Source: Himantopus leucocephalus (taxonomy: Eukaryota > Chordata > Aves > Charadriiformes > Recurvirostridae). Taken from it: a stretch of DNA of 64,000 nucleotides. Under the pieces are notes generated by a model. The model had not been told where the DNA came from. It saw nothing but the letters and a program-made list of their open reading frames with translations, and did no database searches. Within the stretch, counting starts at the first letter, position 1, and each line of letters begins with the position of its first letter. The position numbers were made by a program, and so were the translations under genes. Where the stretch lies: NCBI GenBank assembly GCA_003993805.1, contig RSEF01000001.1, forward strand, positions 153,482,962-153,546,961, in the 5' to 3' direction. Below, in pieces: positions 33,875-47,663 of the stretch.

Positions 33875-36800
33875 GTGCTAATGGGTCCTCAGATGGTGCA
33901 TTCAGCCCTTCCACAGCATCCCCTGTGGCCCATTCAGAGTGTGCGAGTCACCCAGAGCTGAAATTTGTTTTAGATGGTGCACAATTTTTGCACAAGGCCC
34001 TGAGATGCTGCTCTACCCACTGCTGCAAAGGTGCCCTGGGTTAGTACTTACACCTGAGAGATACTGCACGTCGTGTTAGAACAGCTGATACACCTCGTTA
34101 TACATTGCTCTGCTCTGCAGCAATTCAATGTATACTCCTTATACATTGATAGGATATTCCTTCAGTTACAGTCTGAGTTCTGTACAATCACATTCTGAAA
34201 GGGAAATGTTGCTAAAACCCAAGGTTTTGTCTGATTTCATATCCAAACCAGACCACATGACAAGCTGTGTCTGATTTCTGCACAGAGACATGAAATGTTT
34301 CTTTGCAGCAAGGCATGAAACCGGGCGTGATTCACATGGCTTATACTTTTGTTTTGAACTTTTGCAGAACTCTGCTCTGTATCTCATTACCAGTCCTCAA
34401 GAGACACCCCGTCTCTAGCCCTTAAATGGGGATTTTGTCAGGAAGCATCTCATATACCATAAAGGAAGGTTTCGGTTTTGGCAAATCAGATATCTCAAGG
34501 AAAGTGGATAAATGGTGTCGGAGATGAGCTTTCATAAACAATTTATGTGTGTGCATTTCTCACAGAGAAACAATGAGGAAATAATTTGAAACAACACAAG
34601 GGTACATCTCTAAATGTGTTTTGCAAGATTATAAAGATACAGGCATTAACCCATGTTGGACTAGACGGCAATATTGTATATATTTATTGCCTGGTTCTTG
34701 CCATAGGACTGTGTGTTTTCTCTGGGGCTAAGCTAATCAGATGCCACTAAGGTCTTCATCTTCTCGTGGCCAGGTCTCCAGGTTTTTTTATCTTGAAAAC
34801 AGAATGTTTTACGTTAGACTAACACCTCTTGAAGTTGTGAATACAAGCTTCCTGAAATCTCACTCTTCAGAAAAAACTGACTGTGCATTTTGCAATTGGA
34901 GCTACATATGAAATTGTTCTGTGGGAAAAGTAACAAGGAAAATAAAATGTCATACTGTGTTCTGGCCTATAAGAATTATGATTTACAAAGTAGAAACAAA
35001 TACTGTTTTTTAAAAAATTCATACATTCTGCAGCCTTAAATGCTTCCAGGTCTACAGATTTAAATTGAATACTGTATGTACTCAAAAAAAAATCCACTGT
35101 TTTCCTCAGATTTTTTTCTTTCCAGCCCAGAGGTTCAAACAACAGCTGAACCCATTACAGTCACCAGCCAGCTATCTATGCAGGGTACAGTAAGGTTCTC
35201 CAAGCATCTATTACATTCCTCTTCCATATTGCTCCTTTTTCTTTATCTCAGTTACCTTTTTCTTATTATTTTATTATGCAAAGTCAGCAACAGCAGGACA
35301 GACTTGTGTTTGCTCTCATGCTCCAGGCTCACTGGAGACCACTCAAAAACCCTGGATGTTGTTCATGCACAACATAGTGTTCCTGGTTGGGCAAACTGCA
35401 TTAACTTCAGCACAGCTTCTCCAGTTCAGAGGTAGTTATTCTAAAGCAGTAGGCACAAAGACGTAGCAAGGTGAGCAAAAGATTAAGTAGACTTGTTGTG
35501 AATCTAATGAAAAAAAGACAATAGGTCCATATTTTATGTGCATATATACAAGTTCTATACTGGAGGGTGAAACTGAGAACCATAGCCGTTATGCTAGTGT
35601 TGCAACTACTTGACCAAATAAGGTACCACTTGAGTTGGGATGGACTTCTAGCATTCTAGGAATGTAATGCTGTCCAATTTACCACCATTTCTAGAGTGCA
35701 TCTTCACGCTTTTCTCCCATACAGCAATTGCCTGTCCAATCCAGACATACCCGTTACACACACCTCTTTGCCACTAAGCTTTGCAGCATTCATTTAAGCA
35801 GTGATTAAAGCAGAACACTCTGTGTCTTTTTAGGCGATTCTCTCAGATTCAATGGGAAAAGGAACTTTCAAGATTTTCCATTTCTTTATTTCAAGACTTC
35901 TAGTATAGAATATTTTATGGTCCTGCTTTCTCTTGTTCCTTCTTCCTTGGTGAAATTATCTTTCAATTTACTATACCATAGTGTAACGCCAGCAGTATTG
36001 GACCTAAGCTTATGCTGCTCTCATCTCCTGCTGCCTGTCACCTCTTTGAAAGCTTCACTGACCTTCATTTTAAACATTGTTTCTTGTATCAGCAACAGTG
36101 CATATATTCAAATGTAATGATTTCAAACATACCCGATTGAACAGGACAAAGTCATATCTTATCCAAAATGCTTTCTGATTTATTGTTACTGTTTGAAGAC
36201 TGCATTTATCAGCCTGATTGGGTTAGCAGAGCAGCTAATAAACCAATGTGCTTACTCTTTGACAGCCTCAGGTAAATATGCATGGGTGAGAACCAAGATT
36301 AAAAACCTTCTATGTAGCAAAGGCTGAAACTATATGTAGCAAAGGCTGAAACTAGTTCAAAGCAAACATTTAGGAAAAAAAGAATTACAATTATGATAAG
36401 GTGCAGCAGGTAGCCTAGCAATTATTTAATAGTTTCTTCCACAGAGGATGCACAGTAATATTGCCTGTCCTGAAGTGATTAAAAAGACGTATACCCTACA
36501 TCCACCACTAAAGCATTTTCTCAAGTTCAATCACTGCTTAACAGTTGAAAATTATACTTTTCAGCAGGTTATGAAAAGAGAGGAAGGAAAGAGAAGAAGA
36601 ACTATATAATCTTTAGCTCGTATTTCAGAGACTGTTGAAAATTATAGCAACGTCTTTTTGAACAAGATGCCAGTAGTACAAACGAAGTTCAAAACTATAA
36701 TGTGACTTAAACTGCGCTGGAAATTTTCATACCCACAAATGGGCAGTGTATAGGTTTTGCGTGTTACCCCAGACTCCACCTACCACTTCAATGTCTCTGC

Positions 36801-37940
36801 CTTCTGTGTGGAAACACAAATTAGTAGCATGGAGTTGTAGATGGAGCATATAATACATCTCATCTAACTTTACATGGTAGTGTATCCACGTACATCTGAG
36901 CTATCCCTCTGTAGGCCCTCTGAGTTTCAGTGGAAACGGAAGCTTCTGGGATGTGATTCATTAGACTTATGTCTAGCTAGACATCTACTGAGTAAGTGCT
37001 CCTTATGCGCTCTTCCACAAAACTGTCCCAAGTCAGCTTTTCTAATACAGGGTTATGACAAATTGGATATAGGCTAAGATTTTTGATGGGCACAGTACAG
37101 GATGACATAATTTAAAAGGCTGTGTGCAAGGATAGGCTCTTAAAGTACACATTATGTGTAAAAATGAACCATTTTTAATAAGCTTTTGTTTTTCAGCCAA
37201 TGTTTGGAATCTTTGTTGCTGAAATGCACTTTTTTCCATATTTTTGATTGCAAGTGTTTCAAAAGTCTGGGAGTAATTGAATATTTGTCTCTATTCTTTC
37301 TTCCTTAATTCTTTCCTTCTCTTTGCACATTATAGCAATCCCAAATCATGACATTTGCAAAGATGTCGTCATGCTTGGGAAATCTGCCTTACAAACATCA
37401 AAATAGCACATGTTCACAGTTGAATTAAACTCATTCTATATTTAGGTATGAACAATCCCTCCAAGACATGGGTGGACATGGGAATTCTTTCAGCTTGATG
37501 GAAACCTAATGCCTGTAATCTTCCATATTCAGCAGGATTTCTATAATTTAGTCAATTGAAGGTGAAAGATTAAAATTACTTCGGGTACACTGATCCTGTA
37601 AAGTTAAAAAGGGCCAAGGATCAAACTACACTCAGAGAGCAGTCTAATCCTCACCTTTCACATCACTTCGTCATTAGATCACTCTCTGACTGTTTAGGGA
37701 TGCACCAGCTTCCCCAAGACAAAAGCTGTGGGCGGCTGAAGGTCTAATTCCCATTAGCAACAATTCCTCCCAAAAAAAGTGTGGTTTAAACTGCAGCAGT
37801 TTGGCTACCCCATCCAAGTTAAGACAAGTTCAAGAATCTTGCCTTAACATCACAAAGGTATTCATTGACCTTTATGGTAAGACCTGTGATGAACTGGATG
37901 GAGCCCAATCTTATAGTGAGTTACATCTGGAAATATGTGG
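33875..37940. other. Noncoding DNA, no gene seen
   Basis: Unique sequence, slightly richer in GC just right of the LTR. It has a perfect 22-base tandem duplication at 36311-36354. Open frames reach at most 119 codons (35076-35435) and have no domain. Confidence 0.6.
36311..36354 (+). repeat. Perfect 22-base tandem duplication
   Basis: The unit TATGTAGCAAAGGCTGAAAC+TA is repeated twice head to tail without a mismatch, so the duplication is recent or an assembly stutter. Confidence 0.9.
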
Positions 37941-37986
37941 TATTTTATTTTATTTTATTTTATTTTATTTTATTTTATTTTATTTT
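37941..37986 (+). repeat. (TATTT)n microsatellite
   Basis: Nine uninterrupted TATTT units, 46 bases in all. A length-variable pentanucleotide repeat is likely polymorphic. Confidence 0.95.
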
Positions 37987-38146
37987 GTGGTCATTTGAAT
38001 CCAAAAGTATGGAAGAGCTAAAAAGAACAGCAAATATCTGTATAAGTCTGAGATGCCTGTGTTACCTGGGATATTGTAGAGTGGGTATGTTCCTGCGTGT
38101 CATCTATCTTACTAAAGCAATTTGCCACCATAAAGAAGATACATAA
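37987..38146. other. Noncoding DNA up to gap
   Basis: Short unique stretch with no feature seen. Confidence 0.6.
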
Positions 38147-38246
38147 NNNNNNNNNNNNNNNNNNNNNNNNNNNNNNNNNNNNNNNNNNNNNNNNNNNNNN
38201 NNNNNNNNNNNNNNNNNNNNNNNNNNNNNNNNNNNNNNNNNNNNNN
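38147..38246. other. Assembly gap (100 N)
   Basis: Placeholder gap. Unlike three of the others, neither edge is recognisable CR1 or poly-T, so its cause is unclear. Confidence 0.95.
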
Positions 38247-39004
38247 AGGATGAGTCATCCACCCCCTCTCCATTGCTCCAGTAATGTTTCATTTCTTGTC
38301 AGCTTGGGGAACTATAATTCTGAGTCTGGAGTTAATATTGGATCCTCAGCTTTGACTCTGAGCACATCTGCAGAGAAGTGGGAGCAATCTTCTTATCAGC
38401 AGAGTGCTCTGTCCAGGCTAAGGAGGATGTATTCACTGAGAGTCTGCTGCACTCATGTGGTGAGACAGCTGCTGGTATTTAAGGTAACTTGGGTATCTGT
38501 GCACAGCACTGCACTCTTCCAGGTAGACCTTCCATGTTGATTGATGAGCTCCTTCTAGCCTGCAGTTCCAAACAGCTTTTATGTGCAGTCCTGAGACATT
38601 TTACAGAAACAACATCACAGAAAATAAAAACCTAGCATGCAGACAAGCCTAGCACTTCACTGTGTTTTTTCTCACCTCTCCAGAAAGTCCAGGAGTTGGG
38701 CAATGACAGAGTAGAAGGTGTTGTGAGACCTCTCACTCCTGCCCATTTCATGGTTGGTCTTCAGGGCTATTTCATTTTCACACCAGTAGAAGGAGCCTTC
38801 TCTCAGCATCACAGATGCATTTCTTGGTTTCACCCTTTTGACTCTGTTTGTCTTATGACTGTTGTGTATGTCCCCTTGCAGCTACATAGAAGCAGCCGCC
38901 AAATGAACTTTGGAAATACTAGCACTGTGTTAACTCCCATTCAGGTCTCTGCTCAATACTCCATTGACTGCTGGGAAGGGTGCCTTGCTCTTACTGACTA
39001 GATT

Positions 39005-39062
39005 ACATTTGAACTAGTGACTTAGAGATGAGTTATCATGCCCCTGAGCTACCCTGTACTCC
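39005..39062 (-). repeat. Old tRNA-like dispersed module (copy 4)
   Basis: ACATTTGAACTAGTGACTTAG followed by CATGCCCCTGAGCTACCCTG, in the same arrangement as the other copies (tRNA-like B-box in reverse, then 'CTGAGCTA'). Confidence 0.4.
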
Positions 39063-42000
39063 CTTTCATTTTTAACAGATACTGGTTTGTCCACCAATTT
39101 GGCTGGTCGCCTTTTTTATTTTCACAGGAAAAATGCATATTCTAGTGCCTAAAGTTCCCTTCTTTGTTGCTAGCTAAAAAATTCTTGACTTCCTTTTCCC
39201 CCTCTAATTCATTTTCCTCAACAATCTCCACCCCTTTTAGCTGTCTACTCATAGTATTCCCCAAGTTAACATTAATTTACATGGCTTATCCAAATGTACT
39301 TCATATTTTAAATAGATTAGGACTCCGTTCCTTTGAAGTAATCATAATATTTGACAAGAAGCTTTCTTTTCTACCCCCACCCCCCTCCCCAAATGAATGC
39401 AATACCCTTGGAAAGGGCTGGATGCTCCAGTGCAGTCTAGGGGGAGGGAGGAAGACATCTGTGTGTATACATAGGTACACGTACAGATTTGCATATGTTT
39501 TCATGCACACACATATATACATAGTCCTTCTCAAAAGCCAAACATGCCAGAGAGCCAAAGCAACGCAGGTCTCCTCCTGTACTGCTGAGCCAACAGTCCT
39601 CAGCCCTGACCTGAAGAGATCACCTCTGCAGACGCAAAACATTTGTATCTTATTAAGGAAGCAGATAAGCTACTTTTCTAGAACTGTAAAGTTTGTGCAG
39701 CATGAAAGGGTAACTAATTTGTGAGCGGGGAAAGAGTATAACCACATTTCTGTCAAGAGAGAGGGGCGGAAAGGAGAGAGGTACTGCATATTATTAAGCT
39801 ACTTGATCACATATGTCTTTTCAAAGGAGAGAAGGAGACATTAGCAGCAAACAGAGGAACATTGTCATCTGCAAACATAAATATTTCAGATTTCAGGTAC
39901 ACTGGGAATGTCATTAATGTAAAAACTGACAAGAAGGGGCCCTGGAGTCAGCAATGACCGTGGGAGGCACTTCAAGAGACAGAAGAAGGGGCTCTGACAA
40001 CAAGCACTGTAATAATAATAAACTCCTTTGAAAGCTGCGCAGGAGATAGGTAGAGAATCAGGACAAAGAAGCTGTATCGCTGTGTTTCAGTTTGAGTTTG
40101 CAGGGGTGGAGGAGAAGGGAGGAAGAACCTGTCTCCTTGTGGTGTTAAGTGCTCTTGTTGCTGGGGGTTAAGTAAGTTAGTGCCTGTGGCATGCCCTCCA
40201 CCCTACGGCTGAGAAAAGGTGATCAATACATTCAAACAGACCCTTGCCAGCGAGCTGGTGAGATGAAGAGAAGATATGAAGGGAGCAATTAGTTAGAAAT
40301 AATTTAGATTTAGGGCGGAGATGGACGATACTACTTGCCAACAGGGTCAACAGATAGAGATTAAATAGGAGCTTCAGCAACATGATGTGTTATTTCCTTG
40401 TCAGCCGGAATATTGTCCTGGAAGTCTGGAGAGGCAACAGAATAAAGGAGGTGAAAGGGTCAGCAATTGCTGTAAAGAGGATAGGCTAATTCTTTATTGA
40501 ATGAAAATCTAAATAGAACGGTCAGGGTCTTTCTTCTTGATCCCATTTCACATCTAAAGTATTCATTTTAATGAATTAAACAGACACTAAACTTCTTAGC
40601 AGAATCACAAAAAAATTTTGATCCCTGATGTGAAGGATAGCTATTCACATATGAACTTGGGATATGAATGCTCAGTACTGGAAGAACCTCCACATTACTC
40701 ACCATCAGGGTTAACAAGGTCTATTTATTTCACATCTATGTTATAGAATTACATAGAAATCTCTCTGTAGTTATTGGAGGTTTTAGACTTACAATTAAAA
40801 AAATAAAATGAACATAATAAGAAATATTTTTGACAGCTGTCATTTAGTTTTTCATTATTTATGATGAAATTACATCACATACTAGTAAATGTGCTTTAGT
40901 ATATTTTTAATGAAGTCTTAATGATTCTGAATCTCAGTATGACACCCTGCTATTATATCTTTTCTGAGAAATAGGAAGAGACATATCAAAACATTATGGA
41001 TGCAAATTAACACATGGTAGGGAGTGAGGACCTCCTGTATTATTATTGCCACTTCTTCAAGCAAGAAATTAATCCATTTCCAGGGAGGGGGAGAGGAGGG
41101 GGAAGCAAGCTTGTTGCTCTTTCAAATTGCTCCTGATCCAAAGCAGGACCCCTAAAGAACTTCCCTTGTCTAAATTTCCAGACTGGAACCAATCGGTTGA
41201 CCTTTGGCCTTTTATAACTAACTGCCCTAGAAGCTTTGAGTATTAAAGGAAATATATTTAAAAAGCATGTCTTCATTTGTTTTAATGTTTTGAAATTTAC
41301 CATGCTAATCAGTAATTTAGAATAATCTTGAAATATTAACTGGCCATTTGTAATCTTTTTATCAACTACAAAGAACACATAAATGGATCCCAGGTTTCCT
41401 CCCTGGGGGAGATAAGGGGTTTTTCAACTGATACCTCCATGGCTGGAAAGCCTGGGATCACTCCACAACACGTGGAGACTTCCAGACATTATTACATTTG
41501 CTGAATGAAGAATGTTTGTCTTTATTAATGTCCCCTCTGGACAGAAGTTACCCAAATGTAAGCAACTTTGCATCACTCAAACACTTGAAACTAATGGAAA
41601 GGTCCAGGACAAAATCTGAGCCAGACAGCAAAAATGCAGTGCTATACCGTTGAGCTGGATTTTTGCTGGAGTGGTTTATACAGATACCTGAAGGGCTGAT
41701 ATGAAAACTAATGGCAACCTTCTGACATGATGGGTACCTGGCCTGTGTTCTGTGGACTGATTAATCTCAAATGTGCGTAATCCAAATAAAAACTTTAAAA
41801 GGACCCTAGAGCAGAAGAGTAACAGAAGCAGCACCTTCCTTTAGATTTTGCATTTGAAAAGAAAAAGACACATATCTAATATACAAAAAGAATAAGCTGA
41901 GACTCAGGCAAGCCAATTTTAGTGAAGAGAACAGCTTTATTTCTCTAAACAATCCATCAAGCAGAGCGGCAAAGGTAAGAGAAAGATTTACTTCTTCAAT

Positions 42001-45000
42001 AAGTAGCAAGCAACATGATTTCATTCAGCATTGAAGGAGATTAACACAACTCTTCCGTTCAAATATGATAAAGGCTACCAATAAAAACATGAAAAGTAAG
42101 GAGTATATGGTCTGATGCTGTTGTTCTGGCCAGAAGATGCTCTGTTTTGGGGTAGTTATCTATTCATGATGCTCTAACTTTGACTGGCAATCTTTGTTAG
42201 GCATTATACGGGCATATAAGAACAAGATGGTGCCTGCGTCTGCTTCTGGAAAATGAGAATCAAACATTATCTCATTAATGTAACTAAAAGACACAAGATC
42301 TACAAGTAGACACATGCATACATTAATGTAACATTCCAATGTCACTTGCATCTTAGTTGAGTGATGGTAATAGACTGTTCATATTAGTGACAAACTGGAA
42401 GAAATTTAGGAAAATCTACAAAATGTATACAGATGGACACAAAGGTGCTAACTCTTACAAGGACAAATTAGAAGAACCAAACAAATAAAACTGCTGTGCA
42501 GCTATTATCAACAACTACAGCATCTGAAAGGTACAAGCATCAAAAAAAGGAAAAGGTTTTCCTTCTAGAAGTGCAAAATGTAGGACAGTGTAATAGTGAA
42601 ACACAACCCATGAGGTGAGATCCTCCCCCTCCACATGCATAGAGTGCTGCCAAAACCTGCATAGGAAAATGAAAAGACAGCTTAACTCACAAAACTATTN
42701 GTTTGTCTTTACCACATACTCTACCACTAACTCCTAAATAGATTGCTCAGTTTCAACCTCCTTGGCAGAGAGTAATATTTTTAAAGATATTACATATCGA
42801 TACACATTCTTAAAGTAAGTGTTCAGATAACAGAGATCCCTTAGCAGTGTCCCTGCTCGGGTAAAAGTTATAGGATGAGTCAGAAAACTGAATGCACACA
42901 GGAGAAAGATATTACAATGTTAAAACCATGGGAGAAAAGCTTGTAATTTGATCAAGGGGCTGTACCTTATTAGATACTAGAGAATGTAAGCACAAGGAAC
43001 TAATTCATTTAAAAAAAAAAAAACAAACAACAAAAAAAACCCAACTCTGTACTAAGGAGTCCAAGAAATTTGTGTCCAGATGTAGATATCTATATACAAA
43101 GAAGATTTCTAAGCTCCTGTCAATTAAGATCTAGTGAATCCTCCCCACAGTCTAGAGACCTACGTAGCTGACCTTCACTCGTGTCTACTTTAGGCTGAGT
43201 TGAATGCATCTTCAGACTCCTTTGGCTTTATTGACTAGATCTTCGTAGGCTATAATATCAGTGGTCTTCAGTGGCATTAAACAAATTTAGGCAACTGAAC
43301 TGAGCCCTGAAACCTATCTTAAACTTTATTTGTTCTACTGATAGTAGAACTGCTAACATTTCTGAGCTCCCTAAACATTTTTCTTCCTGGTTTTCTACTG
43401 TCGTCATTCTGCCGTGATCAGATTACTGCAACAAGAACATCTGTCACTGCCGCCTTTGTAGGCTGTCATCTCTACACACGTTTCATACGTTTCTCTTTAC
43501 CTGCCACATTTTCTTGCATGGTCATGTCCACATAATAGCCACAGACATCCTTGAGCATGCACCACAAAACGGATCACCATAGCTTTAGAGTGCACATGAA
43601 TTGTGTTGAACAAGGTACCACTGTAACTGAAGGAAGTTTTAAGCAAAATGTATGTGTGGGACTTCATAATCATTATGAGAGCATAAATAGTATTTAATAT
43701 AACTAGGATTTTGTTGCTTACCACACACTATTGTTTTGCTGATTCTTTAATGTCTTTAATATAGTCATATGCATCTATTCTAATCAGTATTCTCATAAAA
43801 AATAGCTGCAGTTATCTTCATACACATTTAAAGGCTTTTAAAGACCAACTGTCATGACAAAGATGTAGAGAAAATATGTGTATTTTTTTCCTGATATGTT
43901 TGTACACATAGCGAAAACATAATCTAAACAGCAAGCTGTGACAGAATGCAAAAAATATTTGAAAAAAAAGCATTGTGACCTGTAAATATTTTAAATTCGA
44001 GTTCCTTACTTTCAGAATGAAGGAGCCACCAACGCACTTTCCAGTGCTCAAGTGAGAGAAATTTTAGAAGCTTGGAAGCAAGGTCCAGTCTAGCAAGAGC
44101 AAATAATATAACAACAAATTATCTTCCTTAGTGACTGAGACCAACATGGACATGGACATATCACCTGTCCATCAGTGATTTGATGCCTTGTGGGAAGTCT
44201 TAAAGTGTGAAAATATAGAAGAGCTCTTCAGGACAGAAGTGACAGATATACTGCATGCGAATAAACAACCACATTGATCAGCTTAACCCATTTGTCTAAA
44301 GAAAGGGAGAAACTTGAAATTCAGCCATAGTTTTTAAATCCCAAAGGTGATTTTAGCTGGTACATGGACCTCTTTGAGATTCTGTACCAGGATAAAGCAG
44401 TAAAGTGTCCCCAAAGATGGCTTTCAAAGATGGCACCAAAGATGGTGACTCTTGGGATGAAGAGATGAATCCATACCTGTGCACACGCCATGGCTTGAAC
44501 TGCAGGGTCAGACAGGGTAATTAAATGAGCCCAAAGGTTGCATTAGGCAAAATTATGTTGCCTGCCTACAATCTGGCAGGATTAATCCTTTTTCCCTGTC
44601 TACCCTCAACCCCCGCACAATTCACCTACCCAAATCCTGTTTGTTCAGGCTTTGTGCCAAGATGAGAGGAAGTATTACCAATAGGCAGACTGCAGGCTTT
44701 GAGTATTTATAAACAGGGAGAAAGAAAAGAATCTGAAAGATCCTTCAGACTGCTCACATAACTCTTCAACTCATGTGGAACGTAGTGTCACCCCCTGAAT
44801 GCACTGAGAAAAGGAAGCATTCAATGAGGAAAATTTAATAAAAACAAACATATTCTGATAGGATTACAGCATCAAAAGTGCATGTGTTCCACATGTTTTT
44901 ATTTCTCTTAAAATTAGAAAAAGTATCTTCGCTTGATGTATCCTGTAGGGCACTAAGCCAGAAAACGCTATTATACTATTTCTTGCTTCATAAAGAATTT

Positions 45001-45696
45001 CATTTAAACTATGAACCTTGTGATAGGTAATTATATGCAGGAAGCAGAGCACATATGAATTTTATATTTATGGTCTACACTGAGGTCACAATTTAAATTC
45101 TAAAAACTGCCTTCAGAAATACCAGTTAGTGTGTCGTTTTTATTTTAATTGCATTTCCTCCCCTCTGGTACAGCATGATCAACTGAAAATCAGAACACAT
45201 GTTTTATGTAACATATTTAGAATCTAGCAATAAACTATTACCATCCATATAAACATTAAGCCCATTTGGAATGCTGCTAACAGAGAAGGGGGGAGGTCGT
45301 GGGAGGTGCTAGTAGATCCTTTTGCCCAGGAGAAGAAAACAGCATTAAAAAATTTCCACATGCTCCTCGTAACAACTTCTGCTAATGAACTGTTCTCCTT
45401 CTTCCCACAGTGTAATCATTATATCTTTTTATTTCCAACTACAGATATATTTAAAAAAAAGATTTACCAAATTATTCTTTTTTTTTCTTTTATTCTTTTT
45501 TTTTAATGCCTGTGAAATAGAAATATGTCAGTTCTCTTCACTGCAGTAAGTAATGGCATCAGAAATTATTTGGGCTCAGAGATGATCTAGTTCCACAACC
45601 CATTCAGCCAGGAATGTTGAACCGGTGCCAGAGACTGGGATTGGTTTTCCCCAAGGATCTGTTTTTCATGGTCTGATACAGAATGTGCTCTCAAGT

Positions 45697-45752
45697 TTGG
45701 GAGCTGAACCTAGACCCAAATGCTGCCTTTGCCCTAGCTGGATACGCTACCC
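45697..45752 (-). repeat. Old tRNA-like dispersed module (copy 5)
   Basis: GGGAGCTGAACCTAGACCC, then GCCTTTGCCCTAGCTGGATA and GCTACCC. This is the clearest of the five modules. Sequence to about 46080 may belong to the same old element but cannot be delimited. Confidence 0.4.
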
Positions 45753-46937
45753 ATAAAGCTCAGTCAAAGTGCCCTTTGCCCACTGACTTTTGCATATGGG
45801 CTGTGTCTGATCTCCAAAGGGTGACAGTGATGACCCTTATCCAAGACAGTTGTGTGGTTACAACACCCTCATGGCAAGGAGATGTGTTCTGTCCACCACC
45901 ATGATGAGTCCTGCCTAGAAACCCCGTCTTCTACTCTCTATGTCCGGGTTTTAACCCCTATTGTACAAAAAGTGGGTGGACAGGCTAAGCATCTAGACTC
46001 CTTCTGTACTCAAGGAGAAACACAAAATCCGCTAGAGGGAGATTCAACCTGTCATAAAAATGGATCACTCCCGAGGCAGGTGTGATAAATGACTGTAAAG
46101 AGAGCTGCCTGTTCCCTCGATTGAATGTACAGGACAAGACCCTAAGAGTGAGAAGACAGCAGTTGAGTGTGATGAATCCTGTGCTAAATAGTTAAATATC
46201 TACATAAACAACTTTCAGACTACCTTCATTCATGAAACCAATGCATTTTAACTCTGGCTTGGAAGAACAGGTTCCAAAGATGAGCAGTTTAGCTCATTTA
46301 GTTCCATTTAGATCTGGTTCTTTTCACTGGTAGTGATGACAGAACTAGACATTGGAATGACATTTTTTTGTGACAACTTTTTCACTTAAAATGTAGTGAG
46401 CTATCACTGCCTTGTGACATTTCAGGTATGCAATCAAACAATGTATAGATGGTCAGACAGTTTCAAATTATTTTAATTTAAAAAAAAATCCTATTTTTTT
46501 CCTATTTTTTATCACCTATTCTAAAGGAAATGTCTGGATGTTCAAAACTCAGTTACTGAGATTTGAACAGGATATATACCTTTGACCTTGAATTTTAAAA
46601 TACACTATATAACACAACTCCCTGCCGTCTAGTTCCTATCATACCTTCATCATTTGTCATAGAAAATTTTTTGATTGACTTAACATAGATACTTAACATA
46701 CATATGCTGGAGCTGAAAGAGCCAGTTCCTCAACTGGTACAAGTCAGACTAGTTTTATTAACATAAATTGAAGCTGACTGATTTATACCAGCTGACAAAA
46801 GAGTCCAGTATCTAATAAAAATCTGAAAGGCCCTTACATTTTACCTGACACTTACAGAGGTTTTAATCAAGTTCTACATTTGCTTGTTTGATTTTTGGCA
46901 TAAGAGAATTTTTTTTCTTAGTATTTATTTATTGAAG

Positions 46938-47020
46938 GTGTCCCTGCTCATTTCGGGGGGGTTGTACTAGATGACCTTTAAGGTCCTTTACAACCCAAAC
47001 TGTTCTATGATTCTACGATT
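46938..47020 (+). mobile_element. CR1 LINE 3' end
   Basis: The plus strand reads TTGTACTAGATGACCTTTAAGGTCC, here shortened to TACTAGATGACCTTTAAGG, then TACAACCCAAACTG and TTCTATGATTCTACGATT. This is the CR1 3' UTR 'GGACTAGATGATCT...CCAACC...ATTCTATGATT' with its octamer tail. It is about 83 bases long and heavily truncated, with no coding part. Confidence 0.9.
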
Positions 47021-47560
47021 GTGCCTCAGCATTAAAAAAATGTGGCAAAGTGTTGCAATTCCTGAGTAAGATATCTATGTGATAATTAAAAACAAAAAAG
47101 AGCTGTGACCAATAGACAAATCAAACTGTCAGCTGACATACATCTGAAAGCAGTGACATCTTATTACATAGAGGGCTCACATATTCACTCCCTACTCAGT
47201 AAAAGACTTTTCATCACATGGAGATAACTACACATGGGAATAGATATATTCACTCAGATGAAAACGAATGCTAGCTTTTTTAAAAAAATTAATAAACATT
47301 TTTGAGACTTTATTATCTGAATTTCTTGATGCAATCACAGGAAACACTGAAAAATAAGATCATGATTCTTTAAACTTTCACTACATAATTAGTGATCTCC
47401 ATAGATTTCTATCTGTGCTAACCCTGTGGTGAAAGTTGGAGATACAATTTTGAATACGAAGACATTACCTCTGGCTAAGGAAGTCCCAGAATCATAAATC
47501 ACTAAGGAAGGATGAGAGGATATTTTGAAAAACTATAATAATATATCAGTTTTGTTCCTG
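47021..47560. other. Noncoding DNA, no gene seen
   Basis: AT-rich unique sequence with nothing to add. Confidence 0.6.
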
Positions 47561-47663
47561 GATTCATCCCTAGGCATTTGTTATAGGCTATATGTTGATA
47601 AGGACGGTGGGCTTAGTGGACTGTGGTCTGACCCAGTAAAGTTGTGATTGTGCTGTTCTGTTC
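47561..47663 (+). mobile_element. Ancient CR1-like LINE 3' end
   Basis: GGGCTTAGTGGACTGTGGTC, then TGACCCAGTAAAG and TGCTGTTCTGTTC. This follows the amniote-wide LINE tail 'ACTGGGCTAGATGGACCATTGGTCTGACCCAGTATGGC...TTCTTATGTTC'. Many substitutions indicate great age. Family recalled from turtle and bird genomes; the exact subfamily is unknown. Confidence 0.6.

Larger units (their letters stand above)
38247..46937. other. Noncoding DNA, no gene seen
   Basis: Unique DNA with scattered old repeat words. A 186-codon frame (39164-39724, plus) crosses C-rich DNA and CACATATATACA repeats, has no domain and is opposed by a frame on the other strand, so I take it as chance. G-rich DNA at 41082-41103 could form a quadruplex. 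A-rich DNA lies at 43009-43040. AAAGATGG occurs three times within 44412-44446. There is an unknown base at 42700. Confidence 0.6.

Noticed and set aside
37941..37986. CRISPR-like regular repeat
   Set aside because: It is a simple pentanucleotide microsatellite without spacers, in vertebrate DNA.
39164..39724. 186-codon open frame on the plus strand
   Set aside because: Low-complexity Pro and His/Tyr segments from C-rich and CACATA repeats, an opposing open frame, and no recognisable family.
43130..43320. Another dispersed-repeat copy
   Set aside because: Vague resemblance to bird repeats from memory, but no matching counterpart of useful length within this window.
45560..45640. Possible CR1 3' end (GATGATCTAGTTCCA-like words)
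   Set aside because: Only a dozen bases resemble CR1 and the rest does not continue; not enough to call.
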